From Pseudomonas viridiflava (GTDB lineage: Bacteria; Pseudomonadota; Gammaproteobacteria; Pseudomonadales; Pseudomonadaceae): a DNA stretch of 64,000 bases. Position numbers and translations under genes: made by a program. The stretch covers positions 186,001-250,000 of the forward strand of contig NZ_UWFA01000416.1 of the NCBI RefSeq assembly GCF_900601905.1. Direction: 5' to 3'. Below are positions 8,279 through 16,303 of the stretch, one piece after another; the stretch's first letter is position 1, and every line of letters starts with the position of its first letter. The notes under the pieces are model-generated. The model made no database searches and was not told the origin of the DNA. It was given only the letters and a program-made list of their open reading frames with translations.

Positions 8279-9295
8279 ATGGCTCGGGGCGGCGTCAACA
8301 AGGCGGTGGTACAGGCTGCGCGCACGGCACTGATCGCCCGGGGTGAGCATCCGAGCATTGATGCTGTGCGCATCGAGATGGGCAACACCGGATCGAAAAC
8401 CACCATCCATCGCTACCTGCGTGAACTGGATGAGAACGAAAGCCTGGGTGGGCCGTTGGAGAAGGATATTGGTGATGAGCTGGGTGAGTTGGTCGCCCGC
8501 CTCGCTCAGCGCTTGAACGGGCAGGCCCAGGAACGGGTGGACACGGCGCAGGCAACGTTCGAGCAGCAGCGCATCGCCCTCCAGGAAGCCCTTCTGCAGT
8601 CGGAAAATCATCTCGCGGAACGAGACGGCCAACTCTCCCGTGAGCGCGGCTTACTGGAGCAGCAGAGCGCAGCGCTGAACGCTACGCGGGAACAGCTGCA
8701 GATCGAACAGACCCACACGGCACGCCTGCTCCAGGCCAATCAGGATCTGGAGGCGCGACTGCTGGACAAGGACGGCCACATCCGTTCACTGGAAGAAAAA
8801 CACCTGCACGCCCGCGATGCCCTGGAGCATTACCGCACGGCGATCAAAGAACAGCGCGAGCAAGAGCAGCGACGCCATGAAACCCAGGTGCAACAGCTGC
8901 AGATGGAGATACGCCAGGCGCAACAGAGTGCCATCAGCCGTCAGGAAGAAATCACCCAGCTCAATCGCGACAACGAACGGCTGCTCGCTGAAAACCGTAG
9001 CTCACAACGAGAACAGCATAATCAACAGAATCAGCTCGGCAGCCTGAGCAATCAAGTCAGCGACTGGACGCAAAAATATCAGCAGTCCGAGGCCTACAAG
9101 GCTGTTCTGGAAGAACGCCTGCGCAGCGCCCAGGAGGAAAGCACCGACCTCAAGCAACGCGCAACCGACACCGAGCAACAGAACCGGGTATTGGAACTGA
9201 TCCTGATCAAGACCGAACTGGCGTTGGATAACCTCCGCGCAACGCAGCTGGCAGCTGTGAAAGAAGACGCATCGCCGGAAAATCCTGCCGAATAA
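8279..9295 (+). CDS. KfrA-like DNA-binding coiled-coil protein
   Basis: The protein has 338 aa. Residues about 1-60 match the plasmid KfrA N-terminal domain (VNKAVVQAARTALIARG, then TGSKTTIHRYLREL), a winged-helix DNA-binding module. From about residue 60 to the end the chain is almost unbroken coiled coil, rich in Gln, Glu and Arg, broken only near 235-260. KfrA-type proteins of plasmids are autoregulators that form filaments and aid plasmid stability. Chromosomal copies beside a lone tyrosine recombinase have no settled role. The start is the ATG at 8279, 6 bases after TAGGAG; the ATG at 8273 touches the ribosome site. The ending is normal and a REP-like inverted repeat follows. Confidence 0.85.
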   Translation: MARGGVNKAVVQAARTALIARGEHPSIDAVRIEMGNTGSKTTIHRYLRELDENESLGGPLEKDIGDELGELVARLAQRLNGQAQERVDTAQATFEQQRIALQEALLQSENHLAERDGQLSRERGLLEQQSAALNATREQLQIEQTHTARLLQANQDLEARLLDKDGHIRSLEEKHLHARDALEHYRTAIKEQREQEQRRHETQVQQLQMEIRQAQQSAISRQEEITQLNRDNERLLAENRSSQREQHNQQNQLGSLSNQVSDWTQKYQQSEAYKAVLEERLRSAQEESTDLKQRATDTEQQNRVLELILIKTELALDNLRATQLAAVKEDASPENPAE

Positions 9296-9310
9296 GCGAG
9301 ACCTGCGCAG

Positions 9311-9431
9311 TGTGTCAGGCAACCCAGCTTCGCAGCCCTCGTAACCTCGGTCAGCTGACCGAGGTTAATCTGACACGACGCAAAACCGGTAGGCGCTGCC
9401 GAAGGCTGGGACCGCGGTGAGTCAGGCACAC
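9311..9431. repeat. REP-like inverted repeat enclosing a 26-bp perfect palindrome
   Basis: The outer arms (TGTGTCAGGCAACCCAGCTTCGCAGC at the left; the inverse of GCTGCCGAAGGCTGGGACC...GTCAGGCACA at the right) are imperfect inverted copies related to the Pseudomonas REP core GCTGCCGAAGGCTG. Between them lies a perfect 26-bp palindrome at 9342-9367, whose half is TAACCTCGGTCAG. It falls between the convergent KfrA-like gene and the sensor kinase. It could act as a two-way terminator or as a recombination substrate. Confidence 0.55.
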
Positions 9432-9455
9432 CGCATCGCTATATGTCCGGGACAA

Positions 9456-11177
9456 TCAAACCTGACGTGGATGCTCCAGCATAGAGCGTACCCGAAGCGC
9501 CAGCTCATCCACGGTAAACGGCTTGGTCAACAGGTCCATCCCGTCCTCAAGAAAGTCACCACGAATCTCCGCATTGCGGGCATAGCCGGTCATGAACAGC
9601 ACCTGCAAGCCCGGCCTGAACTGCCGGGCGATTTCGGCGAGCTGTCGGCCGTTCAACCCAGGCAGCCCGACGTCGCTGACCAGCAGATCAATGCGTTGCG
9701 GACCTTGCAGCAGCGGCAGTGCAGACTTGCTGTCGCACGCCTCAAGCATGCTGTAGCCCAGCTCACGCAAGGCATCCACCACCAGCATGCGCACCGCTTC
9801 TTCGTCCTCGACGACCAGCACGCTTTCCCCGGAGCCTGCGCGCGGCGTCACTCCGGCATCAACCACCTGCTCCGCGCCTTCAGCGCCCTGCAAATGGCAC
9901 GGCAGGTAAAGCTCGACGCGGGTACCTACACCCTCACGGCTATCAATCAGCACATGCCCGCCCGTTTGCTTGACGAAGCCGTAGACCATCGACAACCCGA
10001 GCCCCGTGCCCTGGCCAATCGGCTTGGTGGTGAAGAACGGATCGAATACCTTCTCCAGCACCTCGCCCGACATGCCGTTGCCGGTATCTTCGATGCACAG
10101 CTGCACATAATCACCCGCCGTCACCGCGCCTTGCTGCCTGACCAGCGTGACATTGGCGCTGGAAATGGACAGAGAGCCGCCAGCAGGCATGGCATCGCGG
10201 GCATTGATCACCAGGTTGAGCAGCGCGTTTTCCAGCTGATGTTCATCGGTCTGTGCCCGGCGCAGCTCATCACTCAAGCGGATCTGCAACTCAATGCTTT
10301 CCCCCACTGTTCGGCGCACCAACTCTTCCATGGAATGAACCATGCGATTGACATCAACCGCGGTGTTATTCAGCGATTGGCGCCGGGCGAAAGCAAGTAG
10401 GCGGTGGGTCAAGGCGGCGGCGCGGTTGGCTGAGGTCATGGCCGCATCAATGTAACGATCAAGCTCGGAGACACGCCCGGCTGCCACTCTGCGCTGGATC
10501 AGGTCCAGCGCGCCAAGCACGCCGGTCAGCATATTGTTGAAGTCATGCGCGATGCCCCCCGTCAGCTGGCCGATGGCGTCCATCTTTTGCGCGTGACGCA
10601 ACGCCTCCTCAGCCTGCTCACGTTCGGCCATTTCATTTTTCAGCAGCTCGTTGGTGCTCGCCAGTTCCTGGGTGCGTTCGGCAACCCGTAGCTCAAGACT
10701 TTCATTGAGCTCGCGCAGTGCCTCTTCGGCATTGACCTGCGCTGTGATGTCGGTGTTGGTGCCCAGCCAGTGAGTGATATGCCCATGCTCGTCACGAATA
10801 GGCAGCGCCCGGGCCAGAAACCAGCTGTAGCCTCCGCTTTTGCCTCTTAGCGGAAAGGTGTCTTCCCAGATTGAGCCGGTGGCAAAGCAATGCGACAGCC
10901 GCCCGGAAACACGTTCGATGTGATCCGGGTGATGAACCCAGCGCCAGCCCAGGGCGAGCATGGCCTCAAGGGAAGAGCCGGTGTACTCGTACCAGCGTTC
11001 GTTGTACCAATAGATATTGCCCGCGGCATCAGCCGTCCAGGCCAGCTGGCTCATGTTGTCGGCCAGGGTACGGAACTGCCGCTCGCTTTCCAGCAAGGCG
11101 TCAATGTTGCGCAGGGGTGGTGGGTGTTGCTCGGCTGAATTCAATGGCAGCGCTGCCCAGTGATGTTTGCGTTTCAT
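9456..11177 (-). CDS. PAS hybrid sensor histidine kinase / response regulator
   Basis: The protein has 573 aa and no membrane segment, so it is cytoplasmic. Order: PAS domain (residues about 30-150; SQLAWTADAAGNIYWYNERW), a linking coiled coil (LNESLELRVAERTQELAS), HisKA with the phospho-acceptor His in GGIAHDFNNMLTG, HATPase_c (N-box ALLNLVINARDAMP, G-boxes DTGNGM and GTGLGLSMVYG), and a C-terminal receiver with the acceptor Asp in LLVSDVGLPGLNG and Thr/Lys in MTGYA and TKPF. The HDFNN-type H-box and fused receiver are typical of Pseudomonas orphan hybrid kinases. The start at 11177 follows AGGAGG at 12 bases. It lies 75 bases after gor on the same strand, so redox sensing is possible but unproven. 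Confidence 0.92.
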   Translation of the reverse strand: MKRKHHWAALPLNSAEQHPPPLRNIDALLESERQFRTLADNMSQLAWTADAAGNIYWYNERWYEYTGSSLEAMLALGWRWVHHPDHIERVSGRLSHCFATGSIWEDTFPLRGKSGGYSWFLARALPIRDEHGHITHWLGTNTDITAQVNAEEALRELNESLELRVAERTQELASTNELLKNEMAEREQAEEALRHAQKMDAIGQLTGGIAHDFNNMLTGVLGALDLIQRRVAAGRVSELDRYIDAAMTSANRAAALTHRLLAFARRQSLNNTAVDVNRMVHSMEELVRRTVGESIELQIRLSDELRRAQTDEHQLENALLNLVINARDAMPAGGSLSISSANVTLVRQQGAVTAGDYVQLCIEDTGNGMSGEVLEKVFDPFFTTKPIGQGTGLGLSMVYGFVKQTGGHVLIDSREGVGTRVELYLPCHLQGAEGAEQVVDAGVTPRAGSGESVLVVEDEEAVRMLVVDALRELGYSMLEACDSKSALPLLQGPQRIDLLVSDVGLPGLNGRQLAEIARQFRPGLQVLFMTGYARNAEIRGDFLEDGMDLLTKPFTVDELALRVRSMLEHPRQV

Positions 11178-11252
11178 CGAAACTGTTTTCCTCCTGGAAT
11201 ATCGAATCAGCCTGGGGCTCATCCTGAACCCCGGGCGGTTTTACCTGAGCGC

Positions 11253-12611
11253 TTAGCGCACGACCGGCGAACGCATGGTGACGAACTCTTCAGCCAGCGT
11301 CGGGTGCACGCCGATGGTGTCATCAAACACCCGCTTGGTGGCCCCGGCCTTCAAGGCAATGGCCAGGCTTTGCACGATTTCCCCGGCATCCGGACCCACC
11401 ATGTGGCAACCCAGGACCACATCAGTGCTGGCGTCGACGACCAGCTTCATCAGTGTGCGCTCCTGATTATCGGTCAGGGTCAGCTTCATCGGCCGGAAGC
11501 TGCTCTCGAAAATGTGCACCTCGTGCCCTGCCTTGCGAGCTTCTTCTTCAGTCAGACCCACCGTGCCGATGTTGGGCAGGCTGAAAACCGCAGTCGGAAT
11601 GTGTCGGTAATCCACCGGACGAAACGCTTCGGGCTTGAACAGCCGCCGAGCCACGGCCATGCCTTCGGCCAGGGCCACCGGGGTCAACTGCACCCGGCCG
11701 ATGACGTCGCCCAATGCCAGGATCGAGGGCTCACTGGTCTGATAATGGTCGTCGACCTGAATGAAGCCGTCCTTGTTCAGTTTGACGTCAACCGTCTCCA
11801 GGCCAAGATTGTCCAGCATCGGTCGACGACCCGTTGCGTAGAACACGCAATCGGCATCAGCGCTGCTGCCGTCCTTGAGGAACACCTTGAGGCTGCCATC
11901 GGCCTGTTTTTCAATGCGTTCGAGGTCGGCATTGAAACGTACGTCCATACCGCGTTTGACCAGTTCCTGGTGCAGATGCTGGCGAATGCTGCCATCAAAA
12001 CCACGCAGGAACATGTCACCGCGATACATCAGCGTGGTTTCAGCGCCCAGGCCATGGAAAATCGAAGCGAACTCGACAGCGATGTATCCACCTCCCACCA
12101 CAATCACCCGCTTGGGCAATTGAGCGAGGAAGAACGCTTCATTGGAGGTAATTGCGTGTTCGCGCCCAGGGATATCAGGCACCTGAGGCCAGCCGCCGGT
12201 AGCGATCAGGATGTGTTCGGCGCTGTAGCAGTGGCCGTTGACTTCAACCTGATGGGGGCCGGTCAGTTTCGCGTGGCCTTCCAGCAGCGTTACCCCGCTG
12301 TTGACCAGCAGGTCGCGGTAAATACCGTTGAGGTGCTGGATCTGGCGGTCCTTGTTGGCGATCAGCGTCGCCCAGTCAAATTCAGGCTCACTCACCGACC
12401 AGCCAAAGCTCTTGGCCTGCTCGAACTCCTCGGAGTAATGAGCGCCATAGACCAGCAGTTTTTTCGGTACACAACCGACGTTGACACAGGTGCCGCCCAG
12501 GTAACGGCTTTCCGCCACCGCCACGCGAGCACCAAAGCCCGCCGCAAAACGTCCCGCGCGCACACCACCGGAACCCGCACCAATCACGAAGAGGTCGAAA
12601 TCGTAAGCCAT
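11253..12611 (-). CDS. gor: Glutathione-disulfide reductase
   Basis: This 452-aa FAD/NADPH oxidoreductase keeps glutathione reduced in the cytosol. It shows the FAD site [17 protein letters not shown], the redox-active disulfide [13 protein letters not shown], the NADPH site [15 protein letters not shown] and the catalytic His-Glu pair in [13 protein letters not shown] at the C-terminus. The length is typical. AGGAGA precedes the start. It sits downstream of galU and upstream of the sensor kinase on the same strand. It shares a glutathione theme with gloA 7 kb away. Confidence 0.96.
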   Translation of the reverse strand: MAYDFDLFVIGAGSGGVRAGRFAAGFGARVAVAESRYLGGTCVNVGCVPKKLLVYGAHYSEEFEQAKSFGWSVSEPEFDWATLIANKDRQIQHLNGIYRDLLVNSGVTLLEGHAKLTGPHQVEVNGHCYSAEHILIATGGWPQVPDIPGREHAITSNEAFFLAQLPKRVIVVGGGYIAVEFASIFHGLGAETTLMYRGDMFLRGFDGSIRQHLHQELVKRGMDVRFNADLERIEKQADGSLKVFLKDGSSADADCVFYATGRRPMLDNLGLETVDVKLNKDGFIQVDDHYQTSEPSILALGDVIGRVQLTPVALAEGMAVARRLFKPEAFRPVDYRHIPTAVFSLPNIGTVGLTEEEARKAGHEVHIFESSFRPMKLTLTDNQERTLMKLVVDASTDVVLGCHMVGPDAGEIVQSLAIALKAGATKRVFDDTIGVHPTLAEEFVTMRSPVVR

Positions 12612-12654
12612 TTGAATCTCCTGAGCAGAACGACAGCATATCAGCCAGAAACGA

Positions 12655-12678
12655 CAAAGCCACCCGAAGGTGGCTTTG
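12655..12678 (-). terminator. Hairpin between galU and gor
   Basis: A perfect 10-bp stem, CAAAGCCACC with GGTGGCTTTG, closes a 4-base loop. On the minus strand it follows galU. The downstream T-tract is weak (TCGTTT), so termination may be incomplete. Confidence 0.5.
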
Positions 12679-12709
12679 CGCAGCAGCGAGCCTGAATTAT
12701 CTCAGACGC

Positions 12710-13543
12710 TTAGCTGCCTTTTTTGTAGAAGTGCTCGAAGCAGAAGTTGGTTGCTTCGATGTAGCCTTCAGCACCACCGCAGTCGAAACGCGTGCCCTGG
12801 AATTTATAAGCCAGTACGTTACCTTCGGAAGCCTGCTTCATCAGGGCGTCGGTAATCTGGATCTCGCCGCCTTTGCCCGGCTCGGTGGCTTCGATTTTTT
12901 CGAAGATGTCCGGCGTCAGGATATAGCGACCGATGATCGCCAGGTTTGAAGGGGCATCTTCCGGCTTCGGCTTTTCAACCATGTCGGTAACACGGAACAG
13001 ACCAGGCTTGATTTCTTCGCCTGCGATCACACCGTATTTATGGGTTTCGGCTGGATCAACTTCCTGAATGGCAACGATCGAGCAACCGTAGTGCTTGTGC
13101 AGCTTGACCATCTGGGCCAGGACGCCTTCGCCTTCCAGGTTCACACACAAGTCATCGGCCAGGACTACGGCAAAAGACTCGTTGCCGATCAGCGGACGAC
13201 CGCTGAGGATGGCATGGCCAAGGCCTTTCATTTCGGTCTGACGTGTGTAGGAGAAGCTGCACTCGTCGATGAGGCGACGGATGCCGACCAGGTATTTTTC
13301 CTTGTCGGTGCCCTTGATCTGGTTTTCCAGCTCATAGCTGATATCGAAGTGGTCTTCCAGCGCGCGCTTGCCACGACCCGTAACGATGGAGATTTCATTC
13401 AAGCCTGCATCAAGTGCTTCTTCCACGCCGTATTGGATCAGTGGCTTGTTGACCACCGGCAGCATCTCTTTGGGCATGGCTTTGGTCGCTGGCAAAAAGC
13501 GAGTGCCGTAACCGGCTGCAGGGAACAAGCATTTCTTGATCAT
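12710..13543 (-). CDS. galU: UTP-glucose-1-phosphate uridylyltransferase
   Basis: The 277-aa enzyme makes UDP-glucose from UTP and glucose-1-phosphate, for exopolysaccharide, LPS core and trehalose-related sugars. The nucleotidyltransferase signature FPAAGYGTRFLPATKAMPKEM lies at the N-terminus, followed by the sugar-binding motifs VNKPLIQYGVEEA, AVVLADDLC and DMVEKPKPEDAPS. It is full length. AAGGACC precedes the ATG. The promoter must lie in the 390-base gap upstream. UDP-glucose feeds the same hexose-phosphate pool as the gnd/zwf genes further on. Confidence 0.97.
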   Translation of the reverse strand: MIKKCLFPAAGYGTRFLPATKAMPKEMLPVVNKPLIQYGVEEALDAGLNEISIVTGRGKRALEDHFDISYELENQIKGTDKEKYLVGIRRLIDECSFSYTRQTEMKGLGHAILSGRPLIGNESFAVVLADDLCVNLEGEGVLAQMVKLHKHYGCSIVAIQEVDPAETHKYGVIAGEEIKPGLFRVTDMVEKPKPEDAPSNLAIIGRYILTPDIFEKIEATEPGKGGEIQITDALMKQASEGNVLAYKFQGTRFDCGGAEGYIEATNFCFEHFYKKGS

Positions 13544-13932
13544 AAAGGTCCTTAATAAAGGGCTGTTGGCGTTAGCGAGGCAGTCTAATCAGGCGGGGGC
13601 TAGCTTACAATGCCCCGCCACTGGCCTTTGCGATGCCATGGTAGAGAGATCCCTGAGCAGATAGTTCCGCCCAATCGTAGATATTGTGGTGACTGGAGCA
13701 CACTGGATGCTGCCGACTCTACCGACTGACCGACGCACTTCACACCGCCTCGATCAGCAGAACAACTGTTTTGATGCCCCCCGTCGTCAGAGAACCACGA
13801 CGTGAAGCTTAGCTCACCGCGCTTATCGCGCGCGGCAATTATCGCCCACCGACTGCAGCAAACCACAGGCGACAGCCCGGTAGGCTGGGCTTTATCATAC
13901 GCGGCTCAATTACTTGCTCAGGACCCCTCTCG
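13544..13932. other. Intergenic region, divergent galU / small-protein promoters
   Basis: The 389 bases hold no convincing gene. A GC-rich imperfect hairpin (AGCCCGGTAGGCTGGGCTTTAT, about 13876-13897) lies 35 bases before the small-protein gene and could be a weak terminator of a short rightward transcript or part of a leader. Otherwise nothing stands out. Confidence 0.4.
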
Positions 13933-14115
13933 ATGGCAGACGTAAAAACCGTAAACGGCTACTTGATCAACAAGCTTGAGGACGGCCAGTGGTGGGTCTG
14001 CGCGGCCAATGCCGAAGCCATCGCCGGGCCTTTTGCCAGCGAAAGCGCGGCCATCGAAGTCGCTGCCGTGCTGCAGGACCAGCCCAAAGCCGCTCGCCGT
14101 CGCGCTGACAAATAA
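13933..14115 (+). CDS. Small conserved protein, 60 aa
   Basis: The 60-residue protein has a compact folded look: a beta-rich half (VNGYLINKLEDGQWWVCAA) and a helical half (ESAAIEVAAVLQDQ), ending in a basic tail (ARRRADK). It has no signal peptide or membrane segment and is probably cytoplasmic. AGGACC lies about 9 bases before the ATG. I recognise it only as the sort of short conserved hypothetical found in Pseudomonas. The protein is too short to assign a function. Confidence 0.65.
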   Translation: MADVKTVNGYLINKLEDGQWWVCAANAEAIAGPFASESAAIEVAAVLQDQPKAARRRADK

Positions 14116-14225
14116 CGGTTCGACCGACATATACGCCAACCGACTACAATGATGCCGGAACGATGGCACCTGGATTCAGTCCAACCATTAACCTTACCTT
14201 TGACCCCTCTTGTGAAGCGCAAAAC

Positions 14226-14507
14226 ATGATCCGATTTTTGTCCATTATTGCTGTACTGGGCCTGACAGGCTGCGCAACATCCTCCAATACCTACCTGAAG
14301 AACGGCAAACAGGGCCTGAGCATCGATTGCTCCGGCGAAGCCATGTCATGGGCCAGTTGCTACGAGAAAGCCGACGCTTCGTGCGCCGGGACCGGCTATG
14401 AAATCGTCGGCACGGACGGCACGCCACAACCCAGGGAGAGCGATAAAACCCTGGGTGTCGACGTGGGCAACTATAAGAGCCGCAGCGTACTGGTGGTCTG
14501 CAAGTAA
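14226..14507 (+). CDS. Small lipoprotein
   Basis: The 93-aa protein starts at the ATG at 14226; the in-frame upstream extension to 14163 does not look coding. The N-terminus is a lipoprotein signal, MIRFLSIIAVLGLTGCATSS, with the lipobox LTGC and Ala at +2, which would send it to the outer membrane. The mature part has four Cys (IDCSGE, SWASCYEK, ASCAGTG, VVCK), suggesting two disulfides in the periplasm. No known domain was recognised. It faces a second small lipoprotein gene on the other strand. Confidence 0.7.
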   Translation: MIRFLSIIAVLGLTGCATSSNTYLKNGKQGLSIDCSGEAMSWASCYEKADASCAGTGYEIVGTDGTPQPRESDKTLGVDVGNYKSRSVLVVCK

Positions 14508-14533
14508 TGCTTCACGCCGTAATGGCGCAATGA

Positions 14534-14884
14534 TCAACCGGAAATGCAGTGAGTTGCAGCTGCCTGTACATCCTTTGGCCGGATCGGCACATTGGACAGG
14601 CGCTCGTAGACCTTGATTGAACTGCCGTTGGATCGGCTTTCAATGTCAAGAACCGCTGCCGGGTCTTTGCTGAGCTTTTGCGCCACAATGACCCTTAACC
14701 CATCGTGATGATCCATCACTACCGGCGGCTTGCGGCTCTCGGAAATCTTGCCGACAAAACATGCAGCGTACTCTTTCGGGCTTTTCCCGGACATGACGCT
14801 CATGGTCGCTGGGGTATGTTCGATTTCTGCGACAGTAGCACAGCCAGTCATCGCCAGAGCCAGAATCACGACGGCCAATTTCAT
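14534..14884 (-). CDS. Small lipoprotein
   Basis: The 116-aa protein has a short signal and the lipobox MTGC (MKLAVVILALAMTGCATVAE). GGGAGG lies 6 bases before the ATG. The mature region is short, with Cys in YAACFVGK and THCISG that may pair, and a beta-strand stretch (DGLRVIVAQKL). No family was recognised. It is convergent with the 93-aa lipoprotein. Confidence 0.72.
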   Translation of the reverse strand: MKLAVVILALAMTGCATVAEIEHTPATMSVMSGKSPKEYAACFVGKISESRKPPVVMDHHDGLRVIVAQKLSKDPAAVLDIESRSNGSSIKVYERLSNVPIRPKDVQAAATHCISG

Positions 14885-15051
14885 ACAATCCTCCCAATAA
14901 AGGTCCTACGACAAGCTTGATGAGGATTAAATCCCTTTTAATGTCGTTTTCCCGTGAAAGACTGCAATAAAACCTCGATCACCGGTAAATGCCCCACGCG
15001 TCATGCTATCGTTTCGACTTTTTGCAAAACGCCTTCACGTCGGAGACACCC

Positions 15052-15357
15052 ATGAAATTCGTACACCAGCGCGAGCACCTCAATGAAGACGACCTGGTCG
15101 TCATCGAGTGTTCTCAGCTCTGCAATATTCGCCTGATGAACGATTCCAATTTCCGCAGCTTCAAGAACGGCGGGCGCCACACCTATCACGGCGGAGCCTT
15201 CGACAGGTTCCCGGCGAAAATCGCCGCGCCAAGCACTGGCTTCTGGAACATCACCATTGATACATCGGGTCGCAAGATGGATTCCAACGGTGGCCGCAAG
15301 ACCACTTTTACTCACTCGATCAAAATCGTTCGTCGTTCAGCTTCTCGACTGAGCTAA
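15052..15357 (+). CDS. DUF1883-type protein
   Basis: The 101-aa protein starts at 15052 with CGGAGAC upstream; the frame is open to 14989, but the extension has no ribosome site. It is a beta-rich domain (LVVIECSQLCNIRLMND, then RHTYHGGAFDRFPAKI, then GFWNITIDT) ending in a basic tail (SIKIVRRSASRLS). The pattern fits DUF1883, a domain sometimes found alone and sometimes fused to TIR domains. No enzymatic motif is visible. The next gene starts 20 bases on, so the two may be co-transcribed. Confidence 0.75.
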   Translation: MKFVHQREHLNEDDLVVIECSQLCNIRLMNDSNFRSFKNGGRHTYHGGAFDRFPAKIAAPSTGFWNITIDTSGRKMDSNGGRKTTFTHSIKIVRRSASRLS

Positions 15358-15377
15358 GCCCTTTGCAAGGAGTCAAC

Positions 15378-15560
15378 GTGAGTACGTCTGCCCCTCGAAC
15401 CACCAAATACGCGGTCAGTTACAAACTCAACGGCGAACGCCGCTTCGAGTTCGCCCAATTACAGTCGGCATCGGTTGATGAAGCAAGGAGCGCCCTGGAA
15501 AAAATGCATGGCCAGAGCGGCGACGAGATCACCGACGTCAAAGTCAGCAAAGCCCTGTAA
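15378..15560 (+). CDS. Small conserved protein, 60 aa (GTG start)
   Basis: The 60-aa frame begins at the GTG at 15378, placed 6 bases after AAGGAG; the track-level start at 15363 would overlap that ribosome site. It has a beta-strand segment (KYAVSYKLNGERRFEFAQL) and a helix (VDEARSALEKMHGQ) followed by a last strand (EITDVKVSKAL), a small alpha/beta fold. No family recognised. It is followed by alkB after 19 bases, so it may be part of that unit. Confidence 0.65.
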   Translation: MSTSAPRTTKYAVSYKLNGERRFEFAQLQSASVDEARSALEKMHGQSGDEITDVKVSKAL

Positions 15561-15579
15561 GCGCCAAAACGACTGCACC

Positions 15580-16257
15580 GTGAAACGAGAAAGCACCACG
15601 CCCGTCACCTTTGATCTGTTCGCCGACGCACCCGCGCCAGAGGTGTCGACCGAGCAGATCGGACCGCGCTCCTTCGTGTTGCGCGGTTTTGCCCTGCCCC
15701 GGATCGAGCGCTTGCTCTGCGCACTGCAAGCCGTATTGGAGCAGGCGCCCTTGCGGCACATGGTCACCCCGGGCGGTTTCACCATGTCAGCGGCGCTCAC
15801 CAGTTGCGGCAGCTATGGCTGGATGACCGATCACAAGGGCTATCGCTACACGCCGACTGACCCGCAGAGCGGTTTGCCCTGGCCTGAAATTCCCGAGGTG
15901 TTCATGGAACTGGCGCAAGCGGCGGCCCAGGCGTGCGATTTTCCTGGCTTCATGCCGGATGCCTGCCTGATCAACCGTTATGTGCCCGGCGCTAAAATGT
16001 CCCTGCACCAGGACAAAGACGAACAGCAGCTACAGTGGCCGGTGGTTTCCGTTTCGCTGGGCTTGCCCGCGGTGTTTCTGTTCGGCGGATTTCAGCGCCA
16101 GGACAAAGCCACGCGCATCAATCTGCTACATGGTGACGTTGTGGTCTGGGGAGGCGAAGATCGCCTGCGCTTCCACGGCGTACTGCCCATCAAGCCTGGC
16201 TATCAGCCGCAGCTGGGTGAGCAGCGCATCAATTTTACCTTCAGAAAAGCCATGTGA
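15580..16257 (+). CDS. alkB: AlkB-type 2-oxoglutarate/Fe(II) DNA repair dioxygenase
   Basis: The 225-aa enzyme oxidatively removes alkyl groups such as 1-methyladenine and 3-methylcytosine from DNA or RNA. The iron triad is visible: His and Asp in MSLHQDKDE and the distal His in RFHGVLPIK. The 2-oxoglutarate Arg lies in QRINFTFRKA. The nucleotide-recognition loop is SCGSYGWMTDHKGYRY. The length fits E. coli AlkB. The start is GTG at 15580; the frame stays open upstream into the previous gene, but 15580 gives the normal N-terminus. The ribosome site is weak, suggesting translational coupling with the 60-aa gene just upstream. Confidence 0.93.
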   Translation: MKRESTTPVTFDLFADAPAPEVSTEQIGPRSFVLRGFALPRIERLLCALQAVLEQAPLRHMVTPGGFTMSAALTSCGSYGWMTDHKGYRYTPTDPQSGLPWPEIPEVFMELAQAAAQACDFPGFMPDACLINRYVPGAKMSLHQDKDEQQLQWPVVSVSLGLPAVFLFGGFQRQDKATRINLLHGDVVVWGGEDRLRFHGVLPIKPGYQPQLGEQRINFTFRKAM

Positions 16258-16303
16258 GGCTGCGAGTCTTTAGGCCGCTCCTGCTCAGCGCAGGACACAG
16301 ATA

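Noticed and set aside
11160-12695. 511-aa open frame antisense to gor
   Set aside because: Shadow of a conserved enzyme gene with no independent coding features.
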